From assembly GCA_013365365.1 (NCBI GenBank), contig JABVXU010000003.1, positions 553,350 to 617,349 on the forward strand: a stretch of 64,000 nt of DNA. Reading direction: 5' to 3'. A model generated the notes under the pieces. The model ran no database searches. It saw nothing but the letters and a program-made list of their open reading frames with translations, and had not been told where the DNA came from. The stretch comes from Cruorifilaria tuberocauda. Its lineage: Eukaryota > Nematoda > Chromadorea > Rhabditida > Onchocercidae. Of this stretch, positions 42,269-55,605 are shown in pieces; the first letter of the stretch is position 1, and every line of letters begins with the position of its first letter. The translations under genes were made by a program, and so were the position numbers.

Positions 42269-45200
42269 TTAGTAAATGAAATCGGTACATGTTTGTACTT
42301 CTTGTTTACGTCTTGGGTCCAAGAATGATAAATCTGATTCCATATAACCAATAGACCGTTGACCGGTGGAACTTTCAGTTATTCGAGGTAACAATATGTT
42401 ACCACCTAAATTTGCTACCATTTTTAACTTTAACATATTATATTGGTCAGCAACTATTTACTGCTCATAATATATTCTTCGATAAATGATAGAACAATTT
42501 TGAAAATCCAAATGAATAATTTTATCACTAAATTATCCATCTTAGAAATGTAGACTGAATTGAAATATATCACAGCTTGAAGATATATAAACCCAATACG
42601 TCCAACTTCCTTTCTTTTGTTTTAACGATACGTGATAGTAGTTATTGTGTGGGAGTTTGAATTCTTAATCTACGAAACTACATCATACCTGACTTCACCG
42701 AGGTACTTCCTTGGATTGAAGGATCCACTCGTTTTGTTTCTAATATATCATCCAGTGATTTAATACCATTTGTCTGCAAAGTTTACAATTAAAACATATA
42801 TAAGTTATTTTATCAATGATGCCCAAATTTAAATAGGTATGTTAATTTAATTCACAAATTATCTTCTAAAAACCAAGAAAAACACTTATTTTACAGCAAA
42901 ACTATAGTATTTGTCATTTTATTAAGAAACTGAATTTGCAGCAAAAAAATTTGGCATTACTTGAGTTGAGTCGTCAACTTTATTACTGCTGAATAAGCCG
43001 ATATTTAATGTACCGGTAGGAGATACACCACGTAAAACTGGGGAGTGTAATGGTCGTATCCGATGCTTTTGAATCGATGCTGGTGTAGCGGTTTGGGATG
43101 AGCTTCGTAATGACCCGGGATATATTTCTGCCTTTAAACCAGGCAAATGTGGCGGTGGAATTGGAGTTCCTGTAACTCTTATCACTATTTTCATCATTTT
43201 ATTAATCCATGGAAATAATGTAGTTAATTTAATAATCCCTTCATTATACTTGTCTCATACTTATAAAATATTTGAAAATCGTGATATTTTTAATATTTTA
43301 AATATTTTAATAATAACAAATATTTTAATGTGTTTTATTGCATAAAAATATAATTATTTGTTGAAAATATTTGATTTATTTGTTGAAAATATTTGATTCA
43401 GTATTTGGAAATTTTACCGGAATATGGAGTGCTATAAATAGCATCTCCTGGTGTTCCATAAATTCTTTCAAGTGTAGGAGTTGCAATCAATACTTTTCTT
43501 GATCCTCCTATCGTACCTGTCTGATATATATCATCCTCATCTTTCATGCGTCTTGCACAACAACAACAAAATCGAGCCAGGAATAATGTTAATAATATTG
43601 CTACGATCAAGAATACAATAACAAGAGCCAAGAAGAGTCCCACAATCGGCTGAAAAAAATTAAAATATTGTACGGATAATTCTTGGAGTTTTTAATATTC
43701 AGTAGTAGCTGCTTCTCGCGAAACTTACGATGACTTCCTACAAGTAAGTAATTAAAAACATACTTTGTTCCACTCAATTCTTATGAGTTGTTTTCATGAT
43801 AAATGATACCTGACCTAACGGATAAGGTTTTGGCAAGAAAACGATTTGCCTTATTTTTTCCATCGAAGCCAAAAAAAAGTAAGCGTTGAATATTACATCT
43901 TCGACACATGCTATTATGAAGGTTAACTACTATACATATTTCGTGCTCCATATTTTAATCTATCATTTCACTGGTCATTAATGTGTCACATTAAATGACC
44001 GTTGATTTTAGAGTAGTCGATAATAGATTGATTCAATGAACAGATCATGATTTCAATTTCTTCTTCTCAAATGTGTAAGAATAGGTTTTCATTTCAACTC
44101 TTATTGTTTTAAAGAAATTTCTGATTAAAAACAATTTAAAGCAGCAAATTTTGTAATGGATGGGAAAATATTTTAATTCAATAACAAAAAAATTGAAATC
44201 AACAATTTTTCCAATTCAAATGATGCATTTCAATATTTAACAATTTGTCTCAATTGAATAATGAAGAGGGTTTAAAATGGCACTAATCTATCAAACAACT
44301 AAAAGAATACTATTTAAAAGATTGAGAGATTAATTAATAATTAATTATCTACTATGAGCTGTAATCAACGCTGGCTATTCCATAAGGTGCATAATTCTAT
44401 TAATAAATAAAATTTACAATAATTATATTCTAATATGACGAAGACATTTATCTTAAGTCTAGGACTCCGTGTTAAATAGCGAATACTGGAAAAAAAAAGA
44501 ATTTTTACAAAAAGAAGATAATTAATTTACAATGAACAAATAGATTAAAAAGTCTTCGATAATCATAAGAAATAGAAATTACTATGAAAATTCCCTTCTC
44601 CTCAAACGTTTATACTGAAAAACTTGGATGAATAGTAAATATTAATTTCATCGAAGATGAATTGCATTAAAAATGATAAAAGGTTAAAGGTAATCATACC
44701 ATCCAAATTTCAGCTCGTTGTATATCCTCTGTCTGTTCATTATAATTGGATAAAAGGTATTGTAATGGAATAATATCATCCGATGGCTTACCTAAAATTA
44801 TGAACTGTCCAACAAAGAACATTCCGATGTAGTCATGATTTCAAATGATGATGGATCATTCCAACCACAATAAAGTAACACTTATAGAAGCATGCAAATG
44901 TTTACAATATTCTTAGTAAATTTTCAGAAAATATTATATTTCCACCTTTCGAAATGGCCTTTGACCTTAGAACAAAATTTCATTATCTGTAAATTATTTT
45001 CTTCTTTTTTTCGTAAAAATAATCAAAGTTTTAGCATGTCATTGTTATTTAATTATTTTGAAATTGACTGGATAAATTAAACACGCCGGATCTAAGTGAT
45101 ATTACAGACAATACTGTATTTTAAATGAATAATCTTACAAGCAAATAAATGTGCTTCAATCAAAATATCAATTAAGTCGATTTTTTATTTCAAAAGCTCT

Positions 45201-47711
45201 AACTGTAATAATTGGAAAAAGAATATGAACAGATTGTTCTATAGATCAAATTATGTGAGCTACAAAAAATCACTAATATTAAAAGCGAAACCTTTGGATG
45301 ATAATTTAAGGACGATTGAGCACTAGTAATTCTCTATTAATATGCTTTTATGACTAAAGAGATCATACAAGCCTAATTAAAGTTTATGTCGGTAATGTTT
45401 ATGCAGAAAATGCAGTTATGAATGCTGCTTAATTTTCTTACAGTCTTCTAATTGCTTGTCCAGACAAGGATATATAGATAATATCCATGAACGTGAATAT
45501 AACATAAATATGGATATAATTGGAGAATGGCCACAAAATGAGTGAATGATAAGTCCAATGCATTAAATAATGAAATTGAATCAGTCCTTTCTTTCATCAA
45601 TAATTCATGCAAATCTTAATTAACCTAATTTATAGCAAAATTTAGGGTATTACAGGTATTGAGATTATGATTTTGAAATAAATATTGAATTCAATATTAG
45701 AAAAATATTAAAAAAATTTACTTTTGGTAGCCAGGCTGTGCAATTTTATCAGATCTTTCGTATCCAATAAAATAAAAGAATCGTTACCGTAATATGTTGC
45801 TAACTGAAAAGCAAGAAAAATTATATTTTTGAATCAGACTCATCAGAGAAACGATTTAGGATAACGATCCGACTACAGAATGTCATGGTTATTGAAAATC
45901 ATAATGGTAGCAGTGATATAGAAAATATATATGATGCGATCAAGTAAGAAGAATGCCCATGTTTTAAAATTATATGCTTTAAATACTCAGTGAATTATTG
46001 ATTAATTCAAGATTTTTAGGGAGTTTTATTAATCCAGAAAACTATTCGTAACTGTTCGTATAGTGTAATAATTGCATTAAAATCTTTTTTCATCTGATTG
46101 AAACAATAAGAAAACAAAAATTTAAACATTTGCAAACTTCTAAAAGAAATCTACATGAATGTCTATTATTACCATTTTAAAAACTAATTCAAGAGTGGTG
46201 TTTGATAGTGACCTGTTTTTTGTCTTTTATGTAAATGATGAGAAGTCCGTTATCGCAGTGGACATTGCCCAGCTGCGCATCATAGTAAATGTTTCTGGCG
46301 GTTTCATTCAATGGCTCATCACTATCAGCAATTTTTGTGGAATTTGTCACGAGAAGAACACCGACATACCTAAACATATTCATCCGAAACAAAAGAGAGA
46401 ATTATATCATATTTGTAAAAGAAATTTAAATTCTATAAGTTTGGTTGAAATTTTGAATTTTTCTGGAATAATTATTTATAAGATCACATAAATATAACGC
46501 AAATATCATAGTTGATATGATATCCAGAAGAGTCCTTGAAGAGTTACAGATAAAAAATTAAGCAGTAAATATATGAATAAGAAAACATCAAATCTCAAGA
46601 ATTGGCATTTTTGAATTTTTCGCTCAGTGTTTTCAGATTAGAAACATGAAATACGATGATTTTGTTCCTGTTTCTTGGGCTCGAAAATATGATATGCAAT
46701 ATGATATGATATGAAAAATTTTATGAACTCCTTGTTCAATGAAGCGTTGCTTTTATATAATAGGGGAAGATTCAGCTCGCAAATTCTTGACAGTGAAAAA
46801 GTTGAATTGTATAATTTTTATCTTTTAGGAGGCAGTGGAACTAAAAAAACAACTAATTCTAGAAGAATTTGTAGAAACTACGAAAACTATAGATTTAATC
46901 ATAATGTATCGTAATATATCATTTAAATCATAATACATCATTTAAAAGGAGATTTAAAATTAATAAAAGATTATTTTTCACCATTTTTTCTGATAAATTT
47001 TTTCCCAATGAAAAATAATTTGGAAATTAAAGCAAGCTGAAATGAAAAACCTGTCATTTCCATCCGGGCGTTGGCATCCACTATCACAATCACATTTGAC
47101 CTTTTCCTGAAGGTCACTGAGCAACGAGATCAATTTTTGCTGCGTGTAAAAAGCCAACGTATCATCAACATCACACAGCAACAAAGCGCGACCGAAATCG
47201 TCGCCTTTACAAATCATATAATCATCCAAAACCGTATTCGCAGTAACATCTACTTCTAACTGCAAAATTCAATTTTATGTAGTTTTATCAAACTCATTCA
47301 GGTTTAATTTGGCCAAAAAAATTCTTTAAAAAAATAGAGGATGAAATCATTTATGAAAAAAGGCGAAAACAAAAGATAGAAGGAATTTTTTGTAAAAATA
47401 AAGAAAGCAATTTAATTTTTTTGCATTGTTTAATGAATTCAATAAAAGTTCTTGAAACAATAAATGGTTAATTCCTTGAAAAGTTTTTTTCTGTTCTCAT
47501 CTTTCCATTTCCACTCATCTCAAATAATAAAATCTGTTTCTTAACTGATAACAAATAGGCGATCTTTCAAAAAAATTCAAGAAAAGCATTAGAAAGATGG
47601 ATTCTTGTTATATTTCATGAATAATTACCAACCACACAATGATGACCTGGATACCGTATTAATTTTATCACATATTTCAGTTGTAGAAGGTAAGATGAAA
47701 CTTCATTAACA
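42269..47711 (-). CDS. TPM-domain single-pass membrane protein, MOLO-1-like (5' end incomplete)
   Basis: Ten-exon partial model: complement(join(42269..42405,42689..42773,42961..43169,43418..43649,44700..44791,45722..45803,46213..46369,47051..47259,47633..47711)) covers nine exons; a first exon with the signal peptide is still missing upstream. About 426 aa are visible. The outer part has the TPM-type fold signature: ALLLCDVDDTLAFYTQQKL, then VHCDNGLLIIYIKDKKQ. MOLO-1 in C. elegans has this domain plus one helix and boosts levamisole-receptor acetylcholine channels. The helix (LFLALVIVFLIVAILLTLFL, exon at 43418-43649) is followed by CCCC, probably palmitoylated, and a Ser/Thr/Pro-rich cytoplasmic tail with PIPPPHLPG. 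All listed junctions from 42269 to 47259 are phase-consistent GT-AG. The 47633-47711 exon is tentative. Whether it modulates a channel is inference. Confidence 0.75.
43354..43397. repeat. Two-copy 22-bp tandem repeat in intron
   Basis: TTATTTGTTGAAAATATTTGA starts at 43354 and again at 43376, a direct duplication with period 22. It lies in the TPM-gene intron, about 20 bases from the donor of the membrane-helix exon. It probably arose by replication slippage. Confidence 0.85.
44629..44662 (+). repeat. Dispersed short repeat, copy 1
   Basis: A 34-base stretch beginning TGAATAGTAAATATTAATTT and ending with the small palindrome TCATCGAAGATGA. It matches 50928-50966 except for 5 extra bases in the second copy. 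It lies in an intron of the TPM-domain gene, just downstream of the exon at 44700-44791. Confidence 0.7.
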
Positions 47712-50255
47712 CTAAGAAAGTTTATGATGAAATGAAATACATATTTTCGATAATTAAAATTGATCTTAATGTAATTTATAATAAGCAGTTAAGTAAACCG
47801 AGAAAGAAGTTATTGAGTAGAAAATTATCAGAACAAGTAAATCTTTTAAAAAATAACATTCTACAGAGATTTGCAGAGATGTTATAATAATAAAAGCTGT
47901 CTTCATTAATAATTTCAATTAATTAATCCAACAAAATTAAAGATTCATTGATAAAGTGAAACTTTGTGTAATTAATAAATGAATCTATTTTATATTAATA
48001 TTTTCATTACCATGAGAAAGTGAGTGTTCTGCAAATTGATTTCAAAAAAAAGTAATATCCCATTTTTTCTAAAGAAACGATGCGAAATAAGAAAAAATGG
48101 GAAAGTTTGTTAAAAGATAAAGACAAAGGGAAAAAAATACTACTTTGTTGATTATGAGCTGATGTTTGAATTTTGATGTGTCACACTGTTTGTCCAATAA
48201 CAACAAAAAGTAATTTAAGTGCTGTGAGACGTTATTCGGAAGGAAGAACTAATTTAAATAAAATAACTTGTAATTCTAATCAACAAATAAATTCAAATGA
48301 TGCTAATGAGCAAAGCGTTAGCAGAATTCCTATTATTAAATAATTTAAGACTTTTCTTTAACATAATTCCACAATTCACAAACTTATTAAATTGGTACCA
48401 TAGTTTAAAAAAAATTTTTTCTTATATAATAATGCAAAGTATTTTCAATAAGAATAATAAAAAAGCAAATAAAAGAAAAAATTGAAAAGATATCCATTGG
48501 AATAAGCTCTGCTAAACTTTGAGATTAATCTAATTTGAACTTTTTTCATCCTTCGATTATCGTTCATTTATTTTTGTTTGAAATTTGTGTGCAATGATGA
48601 AAACCAGAAATACACATAACGAAGGGCCAATCAATTCTACAGTCATTGTTTACGCATTTATATTTCATGGGAATAAATTGTTGACTAAAATTAACTAAAA
48701 GTGATCATGCAAACTGCCGGCTTCAACTATTCGAATTCTTTCAGCAAACGTTCATTGCTCTTCGACTGAAGTTGAAATTGATATGTGAATCAGAAACATT
48801 TGAAATTTTTCAACAAAAACTCACACGCTGCAACTATTCAGCACAATATTTTGAGAGACAATTTATTGTGAATATCTTTTCTTTACCATTTTTGCTCATT
48901 TTTAACTATCCGAAACAACTTTAATTTAGAAAATAAAATAAATAGAAATAGAAGAAATAGTATGATATGATATCCAATTATAATGTAATTCATTAAATTA
49001 ATACTGCAAGTAATTTCATACTGAAAACTTTCGTAAAATGAAATGAATAAATTATTCTGGACATGACTGGATAATATCATTGAATTGGGTTATTTAAAAT
49101 ATTTGCCACCGACAAGATACCACGTTAAAATTATCAGACAAAATTTAGTTTTTTAATGTTGATGCGAATGTAAATACTTCTGCAAATGCTTTTCATGTTT
49201 TTTACTACTCAGACTAGTGTTTTAAATGATACGTACGCTGCGTGAGCATTGGTAATTAATGCCTCATTGAATACTCTTATATCACTGTAATCCATTTCAA
49301 TTGAAACTTAATTTAATGTGAATGAGAATTCCCATCAGAAACGGATGATACAATAAGAAAGAAAAGTACAGCAAAAAACACTCCGAAGAAGGAATGTACA
49401 CTGCGTTCCAGCATAAAACTAATAATTGAATTCTCGTAATACTAGTATTTAATAACAAATCGGAAACAATTTCTCTGGAAACAAATTCCGGAAAAGATTA
49501 CTACAAATAACCAATAACATATTAATGATAAGACACGACTGCAGAAGGACTACTTAAACGCGAATTTGTCAGTTCAATAGTTCTGAATGAATACTTCCTT
49601 TTAATTCTTCTTATTTCATAAAACAACAGAAAATTTCGAGAGTTATTGTAATGCAACGCTGACTTTCTCATATTACCATACTTTTCCTCTTCCCATCAAA
49701 AAAACTGTTGCATGAGAAATAAAAGAGCAAAAATGTTGATGCCAAAATTCTTAGAAATAATATATTCAGCCTAAAATTAAAGCCATTGTGAGGCTCACTT
49801 ATTAGACTCAATAATAGAAAACGAATTCAACGTTAAATCTAACGAAACAGTGTGATCCAATTGTAACATTAATAAACGATTTCTTCAATCGTTTTACTGA
49901 TAATTTGCGGAAAAGCAAATCACATTTAATAGTGATCAATTAAAGTGATCAATAAATCTGCCACATTATTCATGAAAAGAATTTAATGCCACATTCATTT
50001 AGTTAATATGTTGTGGCTTTCTCTCACTCCCTCTCTCTTCATTTCTTTATCTTAATTAAAACGTTAAATATCTTTCAGTCCTGTTTACCGGAAACAATCA
50101 AAGAAGGAAATGTGATTAAAATTACATTTCTCTACATTTAATGAAGTATTCAGGTAAAAACTGCTCTGCACCAAATACTTTACTATTTACTATAAATGGT
50201 GGAAGTGAATCAAATCTAGCATTATTTGTGCTGAAATGAGTTCGATTTTTAAATT
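47712..50255. other. Interval probably holding the TPM-gene 5' end
   Basis: No secure exon was found. The missing signal-peptide exon of the TPM-domain gene should lie here or further right on the minus strand. Frames at 48297-48485 and 48883-49080 are low-complexity and unconvincing. Confidence 0.35.
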
Positions 50256-50688
50256 TCAAAAGTAAATAAGATAAATCAGGAAATTGTAATTGAAATATAT
50301 ATTAAAATAATAAATGGAACCAACACATAAAAGAAATAATGTAGAAATAATGCCAAGGAATTGCACCATAGTAGCTATAGATGTTTGATCCAGTGATCCA
50401 AAGTAATGCTTTTCACGTCGGACTAAATGATCAACTTTGTAGCTGAGTTGCATAGAAGACACTAGCCAATATCAATATTTCACTATTCAAAATCAGTAAT
50501 GGATTAAAATAGTACAGAAATGTGAATAAGTATGTAAGAGAATATCCAAACATAGCAGATAGCTCTTTAACCGAAAATTTTAATTTTGAAAATAACAAAT
50601 GAACAAAGACTAATTGCCGGCTTATACCGCTAAAAGATGTAAACTTGCTTCTTCTTCCGTTGTTCTTTCTATTAGCAATGTGAAAGAT
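50256..50688 (-). CDS. Possible exons of an unidentified single-pass membrane protein
   Basis: Two minus-strand segments look coding. At 50628..50688 a TTACAG acceptor and GTATAA donor bound 61 bases. At about 50461 a GGCTAG acceptor opens a frame with MQLSYKVDHLVRREKHYFGS, followed by a hydrophobic helix (TMVQFLGIISTLFLLC). A charged helix directly before a C-terminal membrane span recalls p24/TMED cargo receptors, but the aromatic and cytoplasmic signature is missing. The phases allow one join. Neither the gene start nor its end was found, so the product name is not safe. Confidence 0.25.
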
Positions 50689-50927
50689 CTGTAAGTAAAG
50701 ATATATTAGAATGTAATGAAATTAAAAATTAAATTTAGAGCAACAGGAAATTCATTCATGGTAAAATTGAATATTATTGATTGGCAATGCTTAAAATGTT
50801 GAAATGTAAACACAATTGATTGTTATGATGACAACTCAAACGAATTCATTTTCTATCGCTACATTACTGCAGTAATGCTTGCCACAAAAATGCTATTATC
50901 GTGCAAGTTAAATGATAGCTAAATGAA

Positions 50928-50966
50928 TGAATAGTAAATATTAATTTTAATTTCATCGAAGATGAA
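50928..50966 (+). repeat. Dispersed short repeat, copy 2
   Basis: A 39-base counterpart of 44629-44662 with a 5-base duplication in the middle. It ends with the same TCATCGAAGATGA palindrome. Confidence 0.7.
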
Positions 50967-51182
50967 TAAATATTACATAATGATAATGATTTCATTGATT
51001 TCAAGTAGTTAAATCTAACAGGAAATCATCAGATGTCGGGACTGGAAATGAGAAAGCTGAAAGAGAAAAGTGTGATACTATCACATTTATAATAGATACT
51101 ATCTAGAATATTTATAACCATTTTGTAAAGGAAAATACCCAGAAATCGAAGATAACTTATCACAATTATGATAAAATTAATG

Positions 51183-51218
51183 AGTGAGAGAGGGAAAGAG
51201 AGAGAGAAGAGGAGAATA
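51183..51218 (+). repeat. GA-rich purine tract
   Basis: A run of alternating GA and GGA units, all purine on the plus strand, in intergenic DNA. Simple-sequence repeat. Confidence 0.7.
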
Positions 51219-53180
51219 AAAGGAAGTTTGATAAACTCAAGAGATTCTTGATCTTCCAAGTGAATATACGATTTGTTGTTGTCGTCTGTCGCATGAAAAG
51301 TTGCTTCTTTATCAGTCACCTCATTCCTTTCTTCTTTTCTTATGATACAAAGCAACAGCGTCATCATCACCTAACTAAATGATTTCTCTACTGCTACTCG
51401 ACAACCTGTTTGCTAGAGGGTGTGCAACCGGGTGAATGCGCCTATCCATCACGCATCGTTACACGGTAACTTTTTCATCGCGCCACTCCTCCATGGTAAA
51501 TCACGGCTTATTGCCTACTTTCAAAATGATGATATATTAATCACATATCAGCGCAAAAAAAATCTTTCTACTGATGCTATCATCTTAAAGCTTTTATTTA
51601 GGAAATACGATTTTTTATATTTATCTTACCACTGCAAATATTATCTCTGTCATACATTAATGTAGTTATAGGAATTTGGAGAAGTTGCAAAATGTATTCT
51701 CAATGATGCTAGAGTATTCTTCAGAATTCGCACAATTAAGAAATATTTCATCTCATATTGATTTCCTTCATCCGATATCTTTAACCTAGTTCAAAAATGA
51801 ATTGGCGATTCGCAAATACTTTTTTCTAAAGATAAGAAGCTAAAGGATTCATTTTAAATAATTTAAAACCTTAAGGTTTAGAAAGCTATGAAGGTTTCTT
51901 GTTAATATTAGAGGAAGAAATTTTAGTTCCAATAAACGTTCATAGGTCAGTATTCTTAGATCTTGACTTCCTTTGATATTTCAGTTCATTGCAGTGTACT
52001 TTTTTAAATTTTTTTTTCTTTTTTCGAATTTCCAAAAGTTTGTCTGCAAAGGTATGATAATTTGTTCTTTCTTTTCTTGCCTTTTATTTTCATCATTTAT
52101 CCTTTCTTCATTTTGCATTCAATTTTCTTAATCTTATCGAGTTTAATCAGAATGTAATATCGAGATTTAAAGGAATCAATAGGTTATGTTTGCAAAACAT
52201 TTACCAACAAACAATATCAATTATGGTATGATGAAATAATATTACGTACTAGTTGCAACAATACTAATTTAAAAACAGCGCTTAAAGGATCATGAGGGTC
52301 AACATTGAAAATTTAATACTTAAAATTAGTATTCGATTCCAAGTTTAAAATAGCTATCAATTCTATTTCTTTGTCCTTCGAAGAATATGCTTTGATTGGA
52401 TTTTTGCCTTATTTACCCTTTTTAAAGAATTTTGATTTTGTTCTTGTTCCTTATTATTACACAAGACAATATGAATAGTTGCGATTCAAAACACTTCTTC
52501 TAAGCATCAATATTTTCATAAAATTTGGGACTTTTTAATTATGAATTTAATATAAAAATAAAAAGAATATTATATAATCGGGTACTACAGTAACAAATGA
52601 GCTAATCGACTAACGTATATACGTGAAAATTTTGCGTTTTTAAACTTCATATAGTCAGCATTTCTCCCTATGTTTTCATCCCAGTATCTGAGTTGAAGAA
52701 AGCTTAAGGAATTTAAATTTGTATTTAAGAATAGATGCATAAAAGTGTTAAAGACGCTGGCTTTATGACATCATCCTTATTTTTTGTTCTTCATAATCAC
52801 TACTCCAATTAGACTATTCACGTAGTCATTCAATTAATTGCAAGACATCATCAAACAGAACGAAACATCACATTAGGACCGTATTAAAAATTGAAACGGT
52901 TTTTTCTAGTGCAGATTTGGTAATTGTGATTTTCATTTAAGTGCTGTGGGGCAAGTGTTCAATACCATTAGAGATAGATTTCACCCTTCAAATGTCTTTT
53001 TTTCTGTCACAAATTTTTCATTATATGCGATTTCCACTTTATGACGACATCTTCATATTAGATCTGGCATACTTCTTAACGCATGTTAAGAGTAATAGTA
53101 TGAAAAGATGCTTTGCACTGTAAAACTCGAGTCGAGTAATGGTTAAATTGTTGAATTTTATAAGAACATATTGAGTAAGG

Positions 53181-53190
53181 ATTTTCAGAT
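53181..53190 (+). promoter_or_regulatory. Probable spliced-leader acceptor of SDF2
   Basis: ATTTTCAG followed by two bases and then the SDF2 start codon. A 3' splice consensus with no coding exon before it, this close to an ATG, is the usual form of a nematode trans-splice site. It also fixes the start codon. Confidence 0.65.
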
Positions 53191-54353
53191 ATGTTTTCGG
53201 AGTTTTTGGTGGTCTCAGCCTTGCATTTTGTAACTGTAAGTACGTCTCAAATTGATGACGGATTTGTTACGTGTGGATCAGTTGTAAAACTGAAGAATAA
53301 TCACGAAGGTGAGACAAATTCATCAAAGCAGTAGATTTAGGAATATTGAAATACAAATAACGCAATTTTTTTTTGGTATTCTGCATTTTGGAAATACATT
53401 TCTCCATATAGTGCAGAAATGTTACCTTGTTGTTGACCAGATTGTAGCTTTCGATATTCAGTATTCAGGTGTTCGTCTGCATTCACATGATGTAAAATAT
53501 GGGTCTGGTAGTGGTCAGCAATCGGTAACTGCCGTACAAGATGGAGATGACGTGAATTCTCATTGGCAAATCCTTGGCTGTAAGTTTATCCATTTACTTA
53601 ACATAGTTCTTGCAGTCAAACATTATGAGTATTATTCCGTACCATTTCCGTATTTTTGATTTAATAGTTTCTGAACAATAAAATCATGTTTTTACTGCAT
53701 TTTCTAATTCAGCAATGAAAGAAAATTGTAAGCGAGGCGAACCAGTGAACTGCGGCAGTAAAATACGTTTAAAACATTTAACAACTGGTTGCCATCTTCA
53801 TAGTCATTTATTCGCTGCACCACTTACAAAGGAGAACCAAGTAACTGTATTTTGGGGCTGTTTTATCAGTTTCTCTTTATGTGAACAAATATTTCATAAA
53901 AGAGAGAATAAGAAATGAATTGATTTGCAAAAAAATATCTAAATAAAATAATTTTTTTGAAGGAGGTGTCGTGCTTTGGAAACAATGAAAGCGATTCTGG
54001 TGATAACTGGGTGGTCATGTGTAGTAACAATGCATGGCTTAGAAAAGATACTGTGAAGTTAAAGCATGAAGATACCGGTTTGTTTTAATATTCCCATTTG
54101 TTAATTTAAATGTTTGATTATTGACAGAAGTAAATTGAAGCTTTTTTAAATATTTAGTAAGTTTTTGTCACGTATTTCCATTGTATTTATCAACTTTTAT
54201 GTAACTTCAGGCAAATTTTTGGCAGTAAGTGGCAAACAGTACGGAAGACCTATAAATGGTCAGCGTGAGGTTGTGGCCATTTCTGCATCAAAAAATGCAG
54301 CTTTATGGAAAACGGCTGAAGGTATTTTCATGGTGGGTTCAAGCGTCCCTTAA
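53191..54353 (+). CDS. SDF2: Stromal cell-derived factor 2 (SDF2), MIR-domain ER protein
   Basis: Five-exon model: join(53191..53308,53469..53579,53713..53840,53963..54077,54211..54353), 204 aa, the usual family length. SDF2 proteins sit in the ER lumen, bind the J-protein ERdj3 and Hsp70 BiP, and assist folding; their MIR domains resemble those of protein O-mannosyltransferases. Residues 1-19 form a signal peptide. Three MIR repeats follow: FVTCGSVVKLKN with RLHSHDVKYGSGSGQQSVT; NCGSKIRLKHLTTGCHLHSH; and VKLKHEDTGKFLAVSGKQYG with INGQREV. The protein ends WKTAEGIFMVGSSVP without a KDEL-like signal, so retention would depend on partners. Every junction is GT-AG and in phase. eIF3h follows on the same strand after about 1.25 kb. 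Confidence 0.96.
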
Positions 54354-55605
54354 TATTGCGCAGCTGGAGTTTCTGCATCTACTGAATAACCTGAAATATT
54401 AAGACTTCGCTATTGACTCAGTCGCGTAGCTTATCAGTGGCATACTTTTCATTTATTACAAGTAATTGGATATTTTATATACGGTGCTCATATCTTCCAT
54501 TCATCTGTTTATTTTAAAAAATTTTAGCAGTGATGAATTGAGATTTGTTTCATGTATACGGATGGTAAGTCATGCTTCACTAATTGAATATGATCATATA
54601 TCGAACTTCAAAAAAGGGAGAAAAATGATATTTCTTTTATATGAAATTATAATTGAATCTGCCAGTTTGCCGTTGCGCACTGATTATTTTCATATTTCTT
54701 TGTTATTTCATCTCAACGCTAAAAGTTTTACTTATTAAAATACTTTTTAGGGATATGAGATTTTATAACACTAAAATTTGTAGCAGATTTTAGAAATTTT
54801 ACTTCTAGTTTTCTCTAAATACTGTGTTTTTCGGAATTGTAATCAAATACATTTTAGATGTTTCAAGGAAAGTATGTTATTTCTAAATTCGAGATTATAT
54901 TAAGGAGTTGTAATGTTCTTTTAACTTATCCAACTTGGGTATTACTTTTATATTTTTGATTTTCTTTAGGACTGTAAAAATTGAAATGTTTATTTTTACC
55001 TGTTTGGTGGTGGATTGTTGATGAAATATTCATGCAAGTCGTATTATTATTTCTTTCTATATTATTTATAATTCTCTCGTTATCATCAACTTTATTTAGC
55101 ATTAGATTTTGGATTCGAATATAACTATCGTTCAAATTTAAGCTACCGAAAGTTCACACAAAATGTGAGTATTTTAAATATGAGATGTTCTGGATAGGAA
55201 ACTTGTTATGCTTTTCTCACTCTAAAGTGACTTTAATTTTATAGTGATTGTTTATAAATAATTTGTTTTTATAAATAATCTTAACTTTTTAATAATTTAT
55301 ATTTTTTGTAAATTAAACAAATTAGATTGAAAAATTTCTATAATCAAAACATTAAAAAAATTGTGGGGTTGTTACAAAACATTTATATGTCATATATTTT
55401 TGGTATAATGTGCAATATGTGTCGGTATTATAAAATCTGAATAAAAAGTTTCCTGTAGGTACTGCGTTTGGGAGCATTACATTTTGCTTTGATATATGAT
55501 CTAGTTGCTTGCATTGTTCTTAAACATCAGTTATATTTGATAAATTTATGTATTTAACTCCATTATTTTTGGTCATTGGATTTATCGTTTGGAAATCTGA
55601 GAACG
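54354..55605. other. Spacer between SDF2 and eIF3h
   Basis: About 1.25 kb of AT-rich sequence with the SDF2 3' UTR and the eIF3h 5' flank. No coding segment is supported. The 90-codon frame at 54466-54738 lacks motifs and splice logic. Confidence 0.45.

Larger units (their letters stand above)
50689..53190. other. Intergenic, no supported gene
   Basis: About 2.5 kb before SDF2. It contains a second copy of a dispersed repeat (50928-50966), a purine-rich GA tract (51183-51218) and a GC-richer patch (51385-51520). The GC-richer patch falls in a plus-strand open frame without recognisable motifs. Confidence 0.4.

Noticed and set aside
46159..46491. 110-codon plus-strand frame
   Set aside because: Antisense shadow of the TPM-domain exon at 46213-46369.
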